From positions 1 to 64,000 of the forward strand of contig NZ_JBLXIJ010000005.1 in the NCBI RefSeq assembly GCF_048269545.1: a stretch of DNA of 64,000 nucleotides. Direction: 5' to 3'. Origin of the DNA: Halpernia sp048269545. Its GTDB lineage: Bacteria > Bacteroidota > Bacteroidia > Flavobacteriales > Weeksellaceae. Below the pieces are notes generated by a model. That model did not search any database. It saw only the letters and a list, made by a program, of their open reading frames with translations, and was not told the DNA's origin. The translations under genes were made by a program, and so were the position numbers. Below, piece after piece: positions 51,498 through 60,691 of the stretch (position 1 is its first letter; the number at the start of each line of letters is the position of its first letter).

Positions 51498-52382
51498 CTA
51501 AAAGTTATAGTTATCTTGAATTAATTTTTCAAAATAATCTAAAAACTGCGATTGATATCCCGTTCTGGAAACAAAATAAAACCAACGCTCAATTGTAAAA
51601 TCCTTTATATCAATAATTTTCAGCTGATTGAGTTTTAATTCTTCTGCAACTGCACAAATTGAGATGAACGCGAAATGATTAGAATATTTCAAATAATTTT
51701 TAATTGCTTCTGTGCTATTTAAAGTTAACAAAGAATTTAGTTTTGAAATGCCTTTTTTTTGCAAAGCTTCAAAAAGAATATCTTTCGTTCCAGAACCGTT
51801 TTCACGCACAATCATCGGAAGTTCTGCTAAATTTTCAAGAGTGATAAATCCTTGTTTAAAATTTTTATTATTCACATTCGTTACCAAAACAATTTCATCA
51901 CGAATGAATTTTTTATACTGAAGTTTTCGATTGGTGTTTTTTCCTTCAATAATTCCAAAATCTAATTTTTGATCCAGAATTAAATCTTCAATTTGTTCAG
52001 AGTTTGCACTTTTAATATCGAATGAAATTTGAGGAAAATTCTTCATAAATTTTGCAATAATCTTAGGAACAACATAAGCTGCAACTGTGCTACTTGCTCC
52101 AAACTGAATTTTTTGTGGAAAAGAATTTTTAGCACTTACAAATTCAGTTTCCATTTCTTCGTAAATAGATAGAATTTTGTTGACGTATTTTAAGAAAATT
52201 TCTCCATCGGCTGTGAGCGAAATTGAGTTTCTTTGACGGGTGAAAAACTGGGTTTTATATTCGTCTTCAAGATTTCTGATTAATTTTGAAATTGCAGGTT
52301 GAGAAATAAAAAATTGTTCTGCCGTTTTTGTAAAACTTAATTGCAAGGCAACAGATTTAAATATTTGGAGTTTTCTTTTCAT
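51498..52382 (-). CDS. LysR family transcriptional regulator (YeiE-like)
   Basis: 294 aa from the ATG at 52382; the longer version starts with TTG and is disfavoured. N-terminal winged helix: MKRKLQIFKSVALQLSFTKT then FISQPAISKLIRNLEDEY. The C-terminal periplasmic-binding-protein-like effector domain follows from about residue 90 (IQFGASSTVAAYVVPKIIA). Gene order LysR-yeiH is as in YeiE/YeiH, so it probably activates yeiH in response to a sulfur anion (inference). Upstream it is divergent from the ECF sigma gene. Confidence 0.9.
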   Translation of the reverse strand: MKRKLQIFKSVALQLSFTKTAEQFFISQPAISKLIRNLEDEYKTQFFTRQRNSISLTADGEIFLKYVNKILSIYEEMETEFVSAKNSFPQKIQFGASSTVAAYVVPKIIAKFMKNFPQISFDIKSANSEQIEDLILDQKLDFGIIEGKNTNRKLQYKKFIRDEIVLVTNVNNKNFKQGFITLENLAELPMIVRENGSGTKDILFEALQKKGISKLNSLLTLNSTEAIKNYLKYSNHFAFISICAVAEELKLNQLKIIDIKDFTIERWFYFVSRTGYQSQFLDYFEKLIQDNYNF

Positions 52383-52438
52383 TAAATTCAATTTTCAGAA
52401 TGATGAATTTTTAAGCAATAAATTTAGTTTAAAAAATT

Positions 52439-52471
52439 TTGAAATTTATAAGTTCTAATATTTTATCTTTG
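52439..52471 (+). promoter_or_regulatory. Promoter of the ECF sigma gene
   Basis: TTG at 52439-52441, 22-base spacer, TATCTTTG at 52464-52471, matching TTG-N17-23-TAnnTTTG. The ATG is 17 bases further on. Confidence 0.65.
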
Positions 52472-52487
52472 CTAAAGATTGCTCAAA

Positions 52488-53048
52488 ATGACTAAAGATC
52501 AACTTCTTCCACTTTTACAGAAAGCTTTAGAAAAAAACCAAAAAGCACAAACCCAATTAATTAATTATTATTGGAACGATGTGTTTTCTTTTACGTTGCT
52601 AAAAGTTGGAGATTATACAATGGCAGACGAAATTACGGTAACTGTTTTTGCGAAAGTGTTGTCAAAATTAAATTTATATGATCCTGCTTTTCAATTTAAA
52701 ACTTGGCTTTTAACCGTTACACAAAATACAATAATTGATTATTGGCGAAAAAAATCCCGCGAAACAGAAGAACCAACTGATGGTTTGGAAATGGTGAAAA
52801 ATCAGTTCGCAAAATCTCCAGAAGAATTAATGATTTCGGAGGAAGAGCAGAAAAAAATATCAAAAATTATTGAAACTTTAGACGCTAATTATCAAGCGAT
52901 AATTCGGTTGCGATTTTTTGAAGAAAGAAGTATAAAAGAAATTTCAGAAGAGTTGCAGATTTCTGTTTCAAATACGAAAGTTAGAATTATGCGTGCGAAA
53001 AAATTATTGGCAAAGCTTTTGAAAGATGAAGATTTTAGTGAATTATAA
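52488..53048 (+). CDS. RNA polymerase sigma-70 family (ECF) factor
   Basis: 186 aa from the ATG at 52488 (a TTG three codons upstream is disfavoured). Region 2: YYWNDVFSFTLLKVGDYTMAD and FKTWLLTVTQNTIIDYWRKK. Region 4: LDANYQAIIRLRFFEERSIK then EISEELQISVSNTKVRIMRA. No recognisable anti-sigma gene adjoins it (lipA follows after about 210 bases), unlike the sigma/anti-sigma pair at the right edge. Its target genes are unknown. Confidence 0.92.
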   Translation: MTKDQLLPLLQKALEKNQKAQTQLINYYWNDVFSFTLLKVGDYTMADEITVTVFAKVLSKLNLYDPAFQFKTWLLTVTQNTIIDYWRKKSRETEEPTDGLEMVKNQFAKSPEELMISEEEQKKISKIIETLDANYQAIIRLRFFEERSIKEISEELQISVSNTKVRIMRAKKLLAKLLKDEDFSEL

Positions 53049-53232
53049 ACCACAAAAATGATAAAAGTTTTTTAGCGTTTAAAGTTTAAATTTTTTCTTT
53101 TTAAAGTTTGAAATGCAAATCTTAATTATCCTTATTCCTTTCTAATTCTTAATTTTAAAAAAAGTTTTATTTAAAAATATTTTACATCGACAAATTCAAT
53201 ACTTCAACAAATTTATTCTAAAAAATTAGCCG

Positions 53233-53240
53233 TAAATTTG
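53233..53240 (+). promoter_or_regulatory. Promoter -7 box of lipA
   Basis: TAAATTTG fits TAnnTTTG and ends 20 bases before the lipA ATG. No TTG at suitable spacing. Confidence 0.5.
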
Positions 53241-53260
53241 AATCTTCAAAAAGATAAGAA

Positions 53261-54130
53261 ATGTCAGAATCTACTATACAACCTGAAGTTTTACAGAAAC
53301 CAAAATGGATTCGCGTAAAATTGCCAACAGGAAAAAATTACCGAGAACTCCGAACATTAGTTGATAAATATAAATTAAATACCATTTGCCAAAGTGGATC
53401 TTGTCCAAATATGGGCGAATGTTGGGGAGAAGGAACGGCAACTTTTATGATTTTAGGAAATATTTGCACCAGAAGTTGTGGATTTTGTGGCGTAAAAACT
53501 GGAAAACCTTTAGACGTAAACTGGGACGAACCAGAAAAAGTAGCAAGATCTATTAAATTAATGAAAATTAAGCACGCCGTTTTAACTTCAGTTGATCGAG
53601 ATGATTTAAAAGATATGGGTTCAATTTTGTGGGCGGAAACGGTAAATGCAGTTCGCAGAATTTCTCCTGGAACGACGATGGAAACTTTAATTCCGGATTT
53701 TCAAGGTGTAGAAAAACATATTGATAGAATTTTGGAAGTTGCGCCGGAAGTGATTTCTCATAATTTGGAAACAGTAAAAAGATTGACGCGAGAAGTTAGA
53801 ATTCAAGCGAAATATGAGCGCAGTTTGGAAGTTCTAAATTATATGAAAAATTCTGGTCAAAAACGAACAAAAACTGGATTAATGCTTGGTTTGGGTGAAG
53901 AAAAAGATGAGGTTTTTAAAACTATTGAAGACATTAGAAATGCACAAGTTGATGTGATTACAATTGGACAATATTTACAACCAACAAAAAATCATTTACC
54001 TGTAAAACGTTTCATTTCGTTAGAAGAATTTGAGGAATACAGATTGTTCGCTTTAGATTTAGGCTTTCGTCATGTGGAAAGTTCGCCGCTAGTTAGAAGT
54101 TCTTATCATGCCGAAAAACATATTCATTAA
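53261..54130 (+). CDS. lipA: Lipoyl synthase
   Basis: 289 aa radical-SAM enzyme inserting sulfurs at C6 and C8 of octanoyl domains to make lipoic acid for pyruvate and 2-oxoglutarate dehydrogenases. Both [4Fe-4S] sites are visible: auxiliary Cys43, Cys48, Cys54 (CQSGSCPNMGEC) and radical-SAM Cys69, Cys73, Cys76 (CTRSCGFC). C-terminal VESSPLVRSSYHA is the RSSYxA signature. Length normal. Own promoter box, with a hairpin between it and the next leftward gene. Confidence 0.98.
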   Translation: MSESTIQPEVLQKPKWIRVKLPTGKNYRELRTLVDKYKLNTICQSGSCPNMGECWGEGTATFMILGNICTRSCGFCGVKTGKPLDVNWDEPEKVARSIKLMKIKHAVLTSVDRDDLKDMGSILWAETVNAVRRISPGTTMETLIPDFQGVEKHIDRILEVAPEVISHNLETVKRLTREVRIQAKYERSLEVLNYMKNSGQKRTKTGLMLGLGEEKDEVFKTIEDIRNAQVDVITIGQYLQPTKNHLPVKRFISLEEFEEYRLFALDLGFRHVESSPLVRSSYHAEKHIH

Positions 54131-54138
54131 ATATTAAA

Positions 54139-54162
54139 AATCTCACTTTTTCAAGTGAGATT
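54139..54162 (-). terminator. Terminator after the DUF6496 gene (shared with lipA end)
   Basis: AATCTCACTT (54139-54148) pairs perfectly with AAGTGAGATT (54153-54162), 4-base loop. On the minus strand it runs into TTTTT, so it best serves the leftward DUF6496 unit; on the plus strand there is no T run after lipA. Confidence 0.7.
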
Positions 54163-54177
54163 GAGGAATTCTAGAAA

Positions 54178-54360
54178 TTATTTCTTTTGTTTTGGTACTT
54201 TCAAACCTTTTTCTTTTGCTTCAGAAATACCAATAGCAATAGCTTGTTTACGATTAGTAACTTTTTTTCCAGAAGAAGATTTTAGATCTCCTTCTTTAAA
54301 TTCGTGCATCACTTTACCGATTTTATCTTCGGCTTTTTTGGAATATTTTTTTTCTGACAT
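54178..54360 (-). CDS. DUF6496 small basic protein
   Basis: 60 aa, strongly lysine-rich. KKAEDKIGKVMHEFKEGDLK and GKKVTNRKQAIAIGISEAKE match the DUF6496 family, small basic proteins widespread in bacteria, sometimes called Ku-associated or DNA-binding by context only. ATG start at 54360, 14 bases after the stop of the unknown 155-aa gene, so co-transcribed. Function not established. Confidence 0.82.
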   Translation of the reverse strand: MSEKKYSKKAEDKIGKVMHEFKEGDLKSSSGKKVTNRKQAIAIGISEAKEKGLKVPKQKK

Positions 54361-54374
54361 GATTGTTTAAAATT

Positions 54375-54842
54375 TTAATTATTTAAAATAACACCAATTT
54401 GGTAAACTTTGGCGTGTTTCAAATATTTTGCTCGTTCTCTGGAAGTTACAGACTCTATTTCGCCATTTTTTAAAACAATTACAGGATCTTCTTCCATTTG
54501 TGTATTTCCTGGCGCGAAGTATTTTTCTTCCGGGCTTTCTCTTTTTAAATCGGATTCTTTTTCCATTAAATGCGATGCAAATTCTTGAAATTGCGGATCG
54601 CCGGAATGAATAAATTTATATTCTGGTCCTGCATAAGCTGCGAAATGATTTTTATGCTCTACTAAACCCGCTTCATCGCTTATTGCTGGATTATCATTTC
54701 CATTTTTAAATGCTATCTCTGCAAGTTTTCCATTTTCTGCAATAGAAAAGTTTTCTGCTTCATCAAAATTTGAAAATCCAGTGTAAATAATTTGATTTTC
54801 AAGTTCGTATTTATTTAATTTTTCTTTCAAATTTGGATTCAT
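54375..54842 (-). CDS. Acidic protein of unknown function
   Basis: 155 aa; I do not recognise a family. Composition is acidic and low in aromatic residues at the ends, with no signal peptide or membrane segment. Distinct features are EAENFSIAENGKLAEIAFK, HKNHFAAYAGPEYKFIHSG and a C-terminal RERAKYLKHAKVYQIGVIL. It forms a two-gene unit with the DUF6496 gene. The ATG at 54842 is the only sensible start. Confidence 0.68.
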   Translation of the reverse strand: MNPNLKEKLNKYELENQIIYTGFSNFDEAENFSIAENGKLAEIAFKNGNDNPAISDEAGLVEHKNHFAAYAGPEYKFIHSGDPQFQEFASHLMEKESDLKRESPEEKYFAPGNTQMEEDPVIVLKNGEIESVTSRERAKYLKHAKVYQIGVILNN

Positions 54843-55111
54843 AATATGTATTTTAAATTATCGATTAAAACTTTCCTTGCTCAATAAAGGAATATTGTAA
54901 TTCATAACATTCAATTATATTGCCAAATTAACATCAAGAACTTTTAAAATTAATTTTTTAGATTTAATACTTTTTTAATTTTATAAATTATTTTTTGAAA
55001 ATATTTTATCTTAAAATTAAATTGAACAGTGTTTTTAATCTTCAAATCTTTCAAAAATTTCTTTAAATAAATTTTCTTATTTTCGGCAACTATAATCCTT
55101 AATAAAAACTT

Positions 55112-56398
55112 ATGCAAGAAGCTTTAATAGGAAATCCTTTATTTAAAAATAATATCATTGTTTTTGGGATTTTAGCGATTTCTTTGGCGGCAATTTTTTA
55201 CACGTCATCACTGAAAAGTTGGAAGAAATTTTACTCAATTTTCCCTGCTTTGTTGCTTTGTTATATAGTTCCGGCAATTTTAAATACAACAAACATAATT
55301 TCTAGTGAAACACAGGAATATGAAGATTTGTATTATGTTGCAACACGCTATCTTTTACCTGCATCATTGCTTTTACTGTGTTTAGGAATCGATTTAAAAG
55401 GTCTAATAAATCTTGGCTGGAAACCAATTGCTATGTTTTTTGCGGGAACTTTTGGAGTGATAATCGGTGGTCCAATTGCACTTTTTTTATTTAGTCAAAT
55501 TCATCCAGCAACCGTTTCTGGAACTGGAAATCAAGAAATTTGGCGTGGACTTTCTACAATCGCTGGAAGTTGGATAGGAGGTGGTGCAAATCAAACCGCA
55601 ATGCTAGAAATTTTCAGTTATGATAAACGATTCTACGGCGCAATGATTTTAGTAGATATTGTAGTCGCAAATATTTGGATGGCGATTTTATTATTTATGA
55701 TTTCTAAAAATGAAAAAATAAATAATTGGTTAAAAGCGGATAATTCTTCCGTTCAAAATTTAATTGATAGAGTAGAAAATTATTCTTTGAGTGTACAAAA
55801 ACAACCGGCTTTAAAAGATTATATGGTGATGTTTGGAATTACTTTCGGTGGTTTAGCCATTTCATTTTATTTTGCAGAATTAATCTCAAAATTTCTTTCC
55901 GGAATTCCATCTTTTGCAGATCCAAAATCTTTTTTTAATTCTTTTACGTCCAGTTTTTTATGGCTCATTTTATTTTCAACTGTGATTGGCGTTTTAGTTT
56001 CCACAACAAAATTGCGCAGTTTAGAAGGCGTCGGAGCGAGTAAAATTGGAAGTATCTTTATTTATATATTAGTTGCTGTAATTGGAATGCGGATGGATAT
56101 AATGCAAATATTTGATAATCCATTTTTGATATTTTTAGGAATTGTTTGGATATTTATTCATGTAGTCATTTTATTTATTGTTGCAAAATTAATTAAAGCG
56201 CCATTATTTTTTATCGCTGTAGGAAGTCAAGCAAATATTGGTGGAGCTGCTTCGGCGCCAGTTGTAGCTGGAGCTTTTAATCCAAGTTTAGCGCCAGTTG
56301 GAGCTTTATTAGCAATACTCGGATATATTGTAGGAACTGTAGGTGCTTTATTTTCCGCTTTAATGATGGAATGGGTCACAAATAATTTCATTTTGTAA
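55112..56398 (+). CDS. DUF819 family membrane protein (YjcL-like)
   Basis: 428 aa with about 11 membrane helices. Family features: TRYLLPASLLLLCLGIDLKG, GTFGVIIGGPIALFLF, WIGGGANQTAMLEIF and the final GGAASAPVVAGAFNPSLAPVG, GILGxIVG-like region GAllAILGYIVGTVGALFS. DUF819 (YjcL/Yj-type) proteins are putative transporters of the bile-acid/sodium symporter-like or LrgB-type class with unknown substrate. Single gene; the next transporter gene has its own promoter. Confidence 0.85.
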   Translation: MQEALIGNPLFKNNIIVFGILAISLAAIFYTSSLKSWKKFYSIFPALLLCYIVPAILNTTNIISSETQEYEDLYYVATRYLLPASLLLLCLGIDLKGLINLGWKPIAMFFAGTFGVIIGGPIALFLFSQIHPATVSGTGNQEIWRGLSTIAGSWIGGGANQTAMLEIFSYDKRFYGAMILVDIVVANIWMAILLFMISKNEKINNWLKADNSSVQNLIDRVENYSLSVQKQPALKDYMVMFGITFGGLAISFYFAELISKFLSGIPSFADPKSFFNSFTSSFLWLILFSTVIGVLVSTTKLRSLEGVGASKIGSIFIYILVAVIGMRMDIMQIFDNPFLIFLGIVWIFIHVVILFIVAKLIKAPLFFIAVGSQANIGGAASAPVVAGAFNPSLAPVGALLAILGYIVGTVGALFSALMMEWVTNNFIL

Positions 56399-56420
56399 GA
56401 AGAAAGTAAAAATTAAAATC

Positions 56421-56450
56421 TTGTAGAAAAAGTAAAAAAAAGTATATTTG
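56421..56450 (+). promoter_or_regulatory. Promoter of POT transporter 1
   Basis: TTG at 56421-56423, 19-base spacer, TATATTTG at 56443-56450: the best match to TTG-N17-23-TAnnTTTG in the window. The ATG is 29 bases further. Confidence 0.75.
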
Positions 56451-56479
56451 CTAAGATTAACAAAAATTAACACTAAAAT

Positions 56480-58456
56480 ATGGATAATACTGAAGCATTA
56501 AATGCACCAGAAGAATTTTTAGAAGGAAAATCAACAGGAAAACATCCGAAAGGATTATGGGTTTTATTTGGCACAGAAATGTGGGAAAGATTCAACTTTT
56601 ATGGAATGCGTGCTTTACTTACGCTTTTCATGGTGAATGCGCTATTAATGAAAGAAGGAGATGTCACTATTATTTATGGTGGTTTCTTAGCTCTTTGTTA
56701 TTTAACACCAATGTTAGGTGGTTTTGTTGCAGATCGGTTTTTAGGAAATAGATATTGTATTATTATTGGAGGTTCTTTGATGGCGATTGGTCAGTTCCTA
56801 ATGTTTACAAGTGCTTCTACATTTGGTTCAAATTTGGGTTCTGCACAAATGTTAATGTGGGTAGCTTTAGGCGTTATTATCTTTGGAAATGGTTTTTTTA
56901 AACCAAATATTTCCTCAATGGTTGGAAGTCTTTATCCGAAACAAGAAAAATCGAAATTAGATTCTGCTTTTACCATATTTTATATGGGAATAAATATGGG
57001 TGCATTTTTAGGCCAATTGATTTGCCCAATTTTAGGTGATGTGAAAGATTCAGCAGGAATTAGAGATATTCACGCTTTTAAATGGGGATTTCTAGCTGCT
57101 TCTATCGCAATGGTGATAGGAACTTTAACTTTTATTTTACTTAAAAATAGATATGTTGTAACACCTGAAGGAAGACCAATCGGTGGATTACCAAGTGAAC
57201 ATACAGCGGCAGATTTTGAAGAAGGTGAAGCACAAACGGCTAAATTTTCTGGAAAATCTATCGGTATTGCAATTGCAATTTTTGTGATAACATTCTTTGG
57301 ATTTCAATATTTATTTATAGATAAAATTGGATTTACATCTGTTGGAATGGGACAATTTGTAAAAGCCGTGATTTATCCTTTTATTTATTCAATGGGAATA
57401 GCATTGGCTTATTTAATTATGTCTGCAACGGAAAATAAAGTAGAAAGAGATAGAATTTGGGTAATTTATATTGTTTCCTTTTTTATTATTTTCTTTTGGG
57501 CAGCTTTCGAGCAAGCTGGTTCGTCATTAACCTTTATTGCGGATAACCAAACAGATAGACATATTTTTGGCTGGAATATGCCACCTTCAATGGTTCAGAT
57601 TTTTAACGGTTTATTTATTGTGATTTTAGCCGTTCCTTTTAGTATGCTTTGGGATAAATTAAGAGCAAAAGGAAAAGAACCGGTTTCGCCATTAAAACAA
57701 GCAATTGGTTTGGGTTTAATTGCGTTAAGTTATTTAATTATCGCTTACAATGTAAAAGATTTAGGAAACAGCGGACTTCTTGCTGTGAAATGGTTAATCT
57801 TACTTTATTTAATTCAAACAATGGGTGAACTTTGTTTATCACCAATTGGTTTGTCATTGGTTGGTAAATTAGCTCCAAAAAGATTTGCTTCACTTTTGTT
57901 TGGTGTATTTTTTATCGCAAATGCTGCAGGTTATGCACTTTCTGGAACTTTAGGATCTATTTTACCCGCAACTGGGGATAAATTTCTTTTAGCTAAAGAA
58001 CAAAATATTGATTTACAAAAAGTTTTAGACAAAACTTATCAGCCAACCGCTAAAGAATTATTTTTATTGGCACAATCTAATTTAGCAGATACTAAATTCG
58101 GTAAAGACGAAACTTTAAAAAATGATATTCAAAAATTATTTGATGAAAACAAAGATGTAATTGCAGCACAAAGATCTGATTATGAAAACAAATTAAAAGA
58201 ACTTCACAAAACAGATAAAAACGCAAAATTAGATTTTACATTAGATCAATCTCAAATCAAATTTCCTTCGGAAGCAGATTTAGCGAAAATAGAAAATGGA
58301 AAAGTAATAAAAGCGGAATACAAATCTTTTGTAGGTTTTGAAATTAAAAGTTTATTTGAATTTTTTATGGTATTTGTTATTCTTTGTGGAATTGCAGGCG
58401 CAATTTTAGCTATGATTTCTCCTATATTGAAAAAAATGATGCATGGTGTAAACTAA
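56480..58456 (+). CDS. Proton-coupled oligopeptide transporter (POT), long form
   Basis: 658 aa inner-membrane di/tripeptide symporter. POT signature TEMWERFNFYGMRALLTLFM at helix 1 (ExxERFxYY region), then GGFVADRFLGNRYCIIIGG and the NPFFKPNISSMVGSLYP-like motif FGNGFFKPNISSMVGSLYP; IFYMGINMGAFLGQLICP follows. It is about 150 residues longer than the neighbouring paralogue, mostly from a hydrophilic helical insert (about 500-618, DLQKVLDKTYQPTAKELFLL) before the last helix. Proton-driven uptake of short peptides is the family role. First of two adjacent POT genes; has a terminator. Confidence 0.94.
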   Translation: MDNTEALNAPEEFLEGKSTGKHPKGLWVLFGTEMWERFNFYGMRALLTLFMVNALLMKEGDVTIIYGGFLALCYLTPMLGGFVADRFLGNRYCIIIGGSLMAIGQFLMFTSASTFGSNLGSAQMLMWVALGVIIFGNGFFKPNISSMVGSLYPKQEKSKLDSAFTIFYMGINMGAFLGQLICPILGDVKDSAGIRDIHAFKWGFLAASIAMVIGTLTFILLKNRYVVTPEGRPIGGLPSEHTAADFEEGEAQTAKFSGKSIGIAIAIFVITFFGFQYLFIDKIGFTSVGMGQFVKAVIYPFIYSMGIALAYLIMSATENKVERDRIWVIYIVSFFIIFFWAAFEQAGSSLTFIADNQTDRHIFGWNMPPSMVQIFNGLFIVILAVPFSMLWDKLRAKGKEPVSPLKQAIGLGLIALSYLIIAYNVKDLGNSGLLAVKWLILLYLIQTMGELCLSPIGLSLVGKLAPKRFASLLFGVFFIANAAGYALSGTLGSILPATGDKFLLAKEQNIDLQKVLDKTYQPTAKELFLLAQSNLADTKFGKDETLKNDIQKLFDENKDVIAAQRSDYENKLKELHKTDKNAKLDFTLDQSQIKFPSEADLAKIENGKVIKAEYKSFVGFEIKSLFEFFMVFVILCGIAGAILAMISPILKKMMHGVN

Positions 58457-58478
58457 AAATCATTTCATATATTTTCAT

Positions 58479-58508
58479 AAAACCACCGAATTATTCGGTG
58501 GTTTTTTT
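58479..58508 (+). terminator. Terminator between the two POT genes
   Basis: AAAACCACCGAA (58479-58490) pairs perfectly with TTCGGTGGTTTT (58494-58505), 3-base loop, followed by T residues. A textbook terminator. Confidence 0.92.
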
Positions 58509-58542
58509 TACATTCGTGTAGCAAAAATTTAAAAATAGCAAC

Positions 58543-60054
58543 ATGAATCTTACACTTGAGCAAATTCAGGATTTCAAAGGCAAATATCCAAGACAAATTT
58601 GGAGTTTATTTTTCTCCGAAATGTGGGAACGTTTTTGTTTCTACGGCATGCGCGGAATGCTCGTTTTCTTTATGATTTCTCAACTAAAATTAGATGAATC
58701 AGATGCTAATTTACAATACGGCGCAACTCAAGCTTTTGTCTATGCTTTCACTTTTGTGGGCGGAATTTTTGCAGACAAAATTTTAGGCTTTCGAAAATCA
58801 CTTTTTTGGGGTGGTTTTTTAATGATTGTAGGAAGTATGATTTTAGCCGTAAATCCACATACTTATTTTTTTCTTGGAATTTCTTTCACCGTTGTTGGTA
58901 CTGGTTTTTTTAAACCAAATATTTCCACAATGGTTGGTAAACTCTATAAAACTGGTGATAACAGAACAGATGCAGGGTTTTCACTTTTTTATGCAGGTAT
59001 TAATTTAGGCGCGCTTTTGGGCGGTTATTTTTGTGTCGCAATCGGTAAAGGTGAAATGTTTTCAAGTTTAATTCCAGAAGATAAAAGATGGAATGTTGCT
59101 TTTGGTTTGGCTGCAGTTGTAATGGTCATCAGTTTAATAAATTTTATTTTCACCCAAAGAAGATTAGGTCCCATTGGGCTTCAACCTTTAAAGATATTGA
59201 AAGATGGAACCGAAGTCGCAATGGAAAAATGGAAAGAATATGGCGTTTACGTTTTATCCTTAATTTTTGTTCCCTTAATTATGATTATGGTTGCTAAAAC
59301 CGAGTACACTGATTATTTTATGTACACAGTTGGTCCATTGACTTTGCTCTATTTATTTTATGAAATGACGAAAGTAAATAGAGTGGAACGAAATAAACTT
59401 TGGGCCGCCTTAGTTTTCATTATTTTTTCCATCTTTTTCTGGGGAATTTATGAGCAAAGTGGCGGTTCTTTAAGTATTTTCGCCGCACATAATTTAAACC
59501 AAGATTTATTAGGTTTAGATCCAAATGGTGTGAATAATTCCGGTGGTGCATTTTTCATTTTATTAGTCGCAATTCCAATCGGTTTACTTTGGATCTGGCT
59601 TAGTAAAAAGAAACTGGAACCAAATACAATTATAAAATTTGGATTGGGATTTTTATTCCTAGGTCTTGGTTTTTATGCGATATACGCTACCAAATTCTTT
59701 GCAAATGTTCAAGGCGTAACTTCTTTAAGTATTTTTACAATTGCGCTTTTCATCATAACGCTTGGTGAAATGTGTTTATCTCCAATTGGACTTTCAATCA
59801 TGACCAAACTTTCTACCGAAAAATTACAAGGAATGATGATGGGAATGTGGTTTTTAGCCTCTGCTTACGGACAATATGTGGCAGGATTAATTGGCGCAAA
59901 TCTTGCGACAGTAAGAGAAAATTCATCTAACTTAGAAAAATTAAACGCTTACACTTCTGGCTACAAAGATTTAGGTTTATATGCAGTAATTGCGGGAGTG
60001 GTATTGATTTTGATATCTCCGCTCGTAAAAAAATTAATGCACGGCGTTAAATAA
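58543..60054 (+). CDS. Proton-coupled oligopeptide transporter (POT), short form
   Basis: 503 aa, typical POT length. Helix 1 signature SEMWERFCFYGMRGMLVFFM, then FTFVGGIFADKILGFRKSLF and TGFFKPNISTMVGKLYKTGD, FSLFYAGINLGALLGG. It shares the same ending as the long form (ISPLVKKLMHGVK versus ISPILKKMMHGVN), so the two are paralogues, but lacks the large insert. The terminator before it separates it from the first gene; no clear promoter box was found, so it may rely on read-through or an unrecognised promoter. The thioredoxin-like gene begins 12 bases later. Confidence 0.94.
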   Translation: MNLTLEQIQDFKGKYPRQIWSLFFSEMWERFCFYGMRGMLVFFMISQLKLDESDANLQYGATQAFVYAFTFVGGIFADKILGFRKSLFWGGFLMIVGSMILAVNPHTYFFLGISFTVVGTGFFKPNISTMVGKLYKTGDNRTDAGFSLFYAGINLGALLGGYFCVAIGKGEMFSSLIPEDKRWNVAFGLAAVVMVISLINFIFTQRRLGPIGLQPLKILKDGTEVAMEKWKEYGVYVLSLIFVPLIMIMVAKTEYTDYFMYTVGPLTLLYLFYEMTKVNRVERNKLWAALVFIIFSIFFWGIYEQSGGSLSIFAAHNLNQDLLGLDPNGVNNSGGAFFILLVAIPIGLLWIWLSKKKLEPNTIIKFGLGFLFLGLGFYAIYATKFFANVQGVTSLSIFTIALFIITLGEMCLSPIGLSIMTKLSTEKLQGMMMGMWFLASAYGQYVAGLIGANLATVRENSSNLEKLNAYTSGYKDLGLYAVIAGVVLILISPLVKKLMHGVK

Positions 60055-60066
60055 TTTCTACTATTT

Positions 60067-60600
60067 ATGAGAAAATTCATCGTATTACTTTTTATTTTAA
60101 CTGCTTTGTTTTTCAATGCACAAGTAAAATGGATGAGTTTCTCTGAAGCAATGACACAACAAAAAATTCAGCCAAAAAAAATAATAATCGATTTTTATAC
60201 CGATTGGTGTAAACCTTGTAAAACAATGGACGTTCGAACTTATGGTAATCCATTTATCGCAGCTTATATCAATGAACATTTTTACGCAGTAAAATTTGAA
60301 GCAGACGGAAACGAACAACTCAATTATCTGGGTAAACAATTTGGAAATACTAAAAGTGAAGATAAAAAATCTAGAAAATCTTTAAATGATTTTACAATGT
60401 TTATGAACGTAAGTTCCATTCCATCAACCGTTTTCTTAGATGAAAAATCTTATCCAATTACCAATCTTAATGGTTATTTATCTGCAAAGGAATTAGAAGT
60501 TTATCTTAATATGATTGCAACAAACGATTATAAAAAAATAAAAACCAAAGCAGATTGGGAAGCTTATACAAAAAAACTCCAATCTAAAATTAAAGAATAA
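60067..60600 (+). CDS. Exported thioredoxin family protein
   Basis: 177 aa. Signal peptide MRKFIVLLFILTALFFNAQ, then a thioredoxin fold with active site DFYTDWCKPCKTMDVRTYG (CKPC) and MNVSSIPSTVFLDEKSYP with the cis-Pro. Periplasmic; resembles DsbD-C/Thio_7-type reductases. The gene starts 12 bases after the short POT gene and ends at a strong terminator, so the two are probably co-transcribed. Target proteins unknown. Confidence 0.9.
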   Translation: MRKFIVLLFILTALFFNAQVKWMSFSEAMTQQKIQPKKIIIDFYTDWCKPCKTMDVRTYGNPFIAAYINEHFYAVKFEADGNEQLNYLGKQFGNTKSEDKKSRKSLNDFTMFMNVSSIPSTVFLDEKSYPITNLNGYLSAKELEVYLNMIATNDYKKIKTKADWEAYTKKLQSKIKE

Positions 60601-60617
60601 TATTCAAAAAAATAATT

Positions 60618-60650
60618 AAACTTTGTCAATATTTGGCAAAGTTTTTTTTA
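60618..60650 (+). terminator. Terminator after the thioredoxin gene
   Basis: AAACTTTG (60618-60625) pairs with CAAAGTTT (60637-60644), 11-base loop that can close further with T-G and C-G pairs, followed by a run of T residues. It overlaps the false upstream start of recG. Confidence 0.85.
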
Positions 60651-60691
60651 TTCCCGAAATTCGCTTAATTTCATCTTCTAAATTATATTCT

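Noticed and set aside
60623..60691. Longer recG starting with TTG at 60623
   Set aside because: The extension lies inside the rho-independent terminator of the preceding gene and does not resemble RecG; the TTG at 60692 gives the usual N-terminus.
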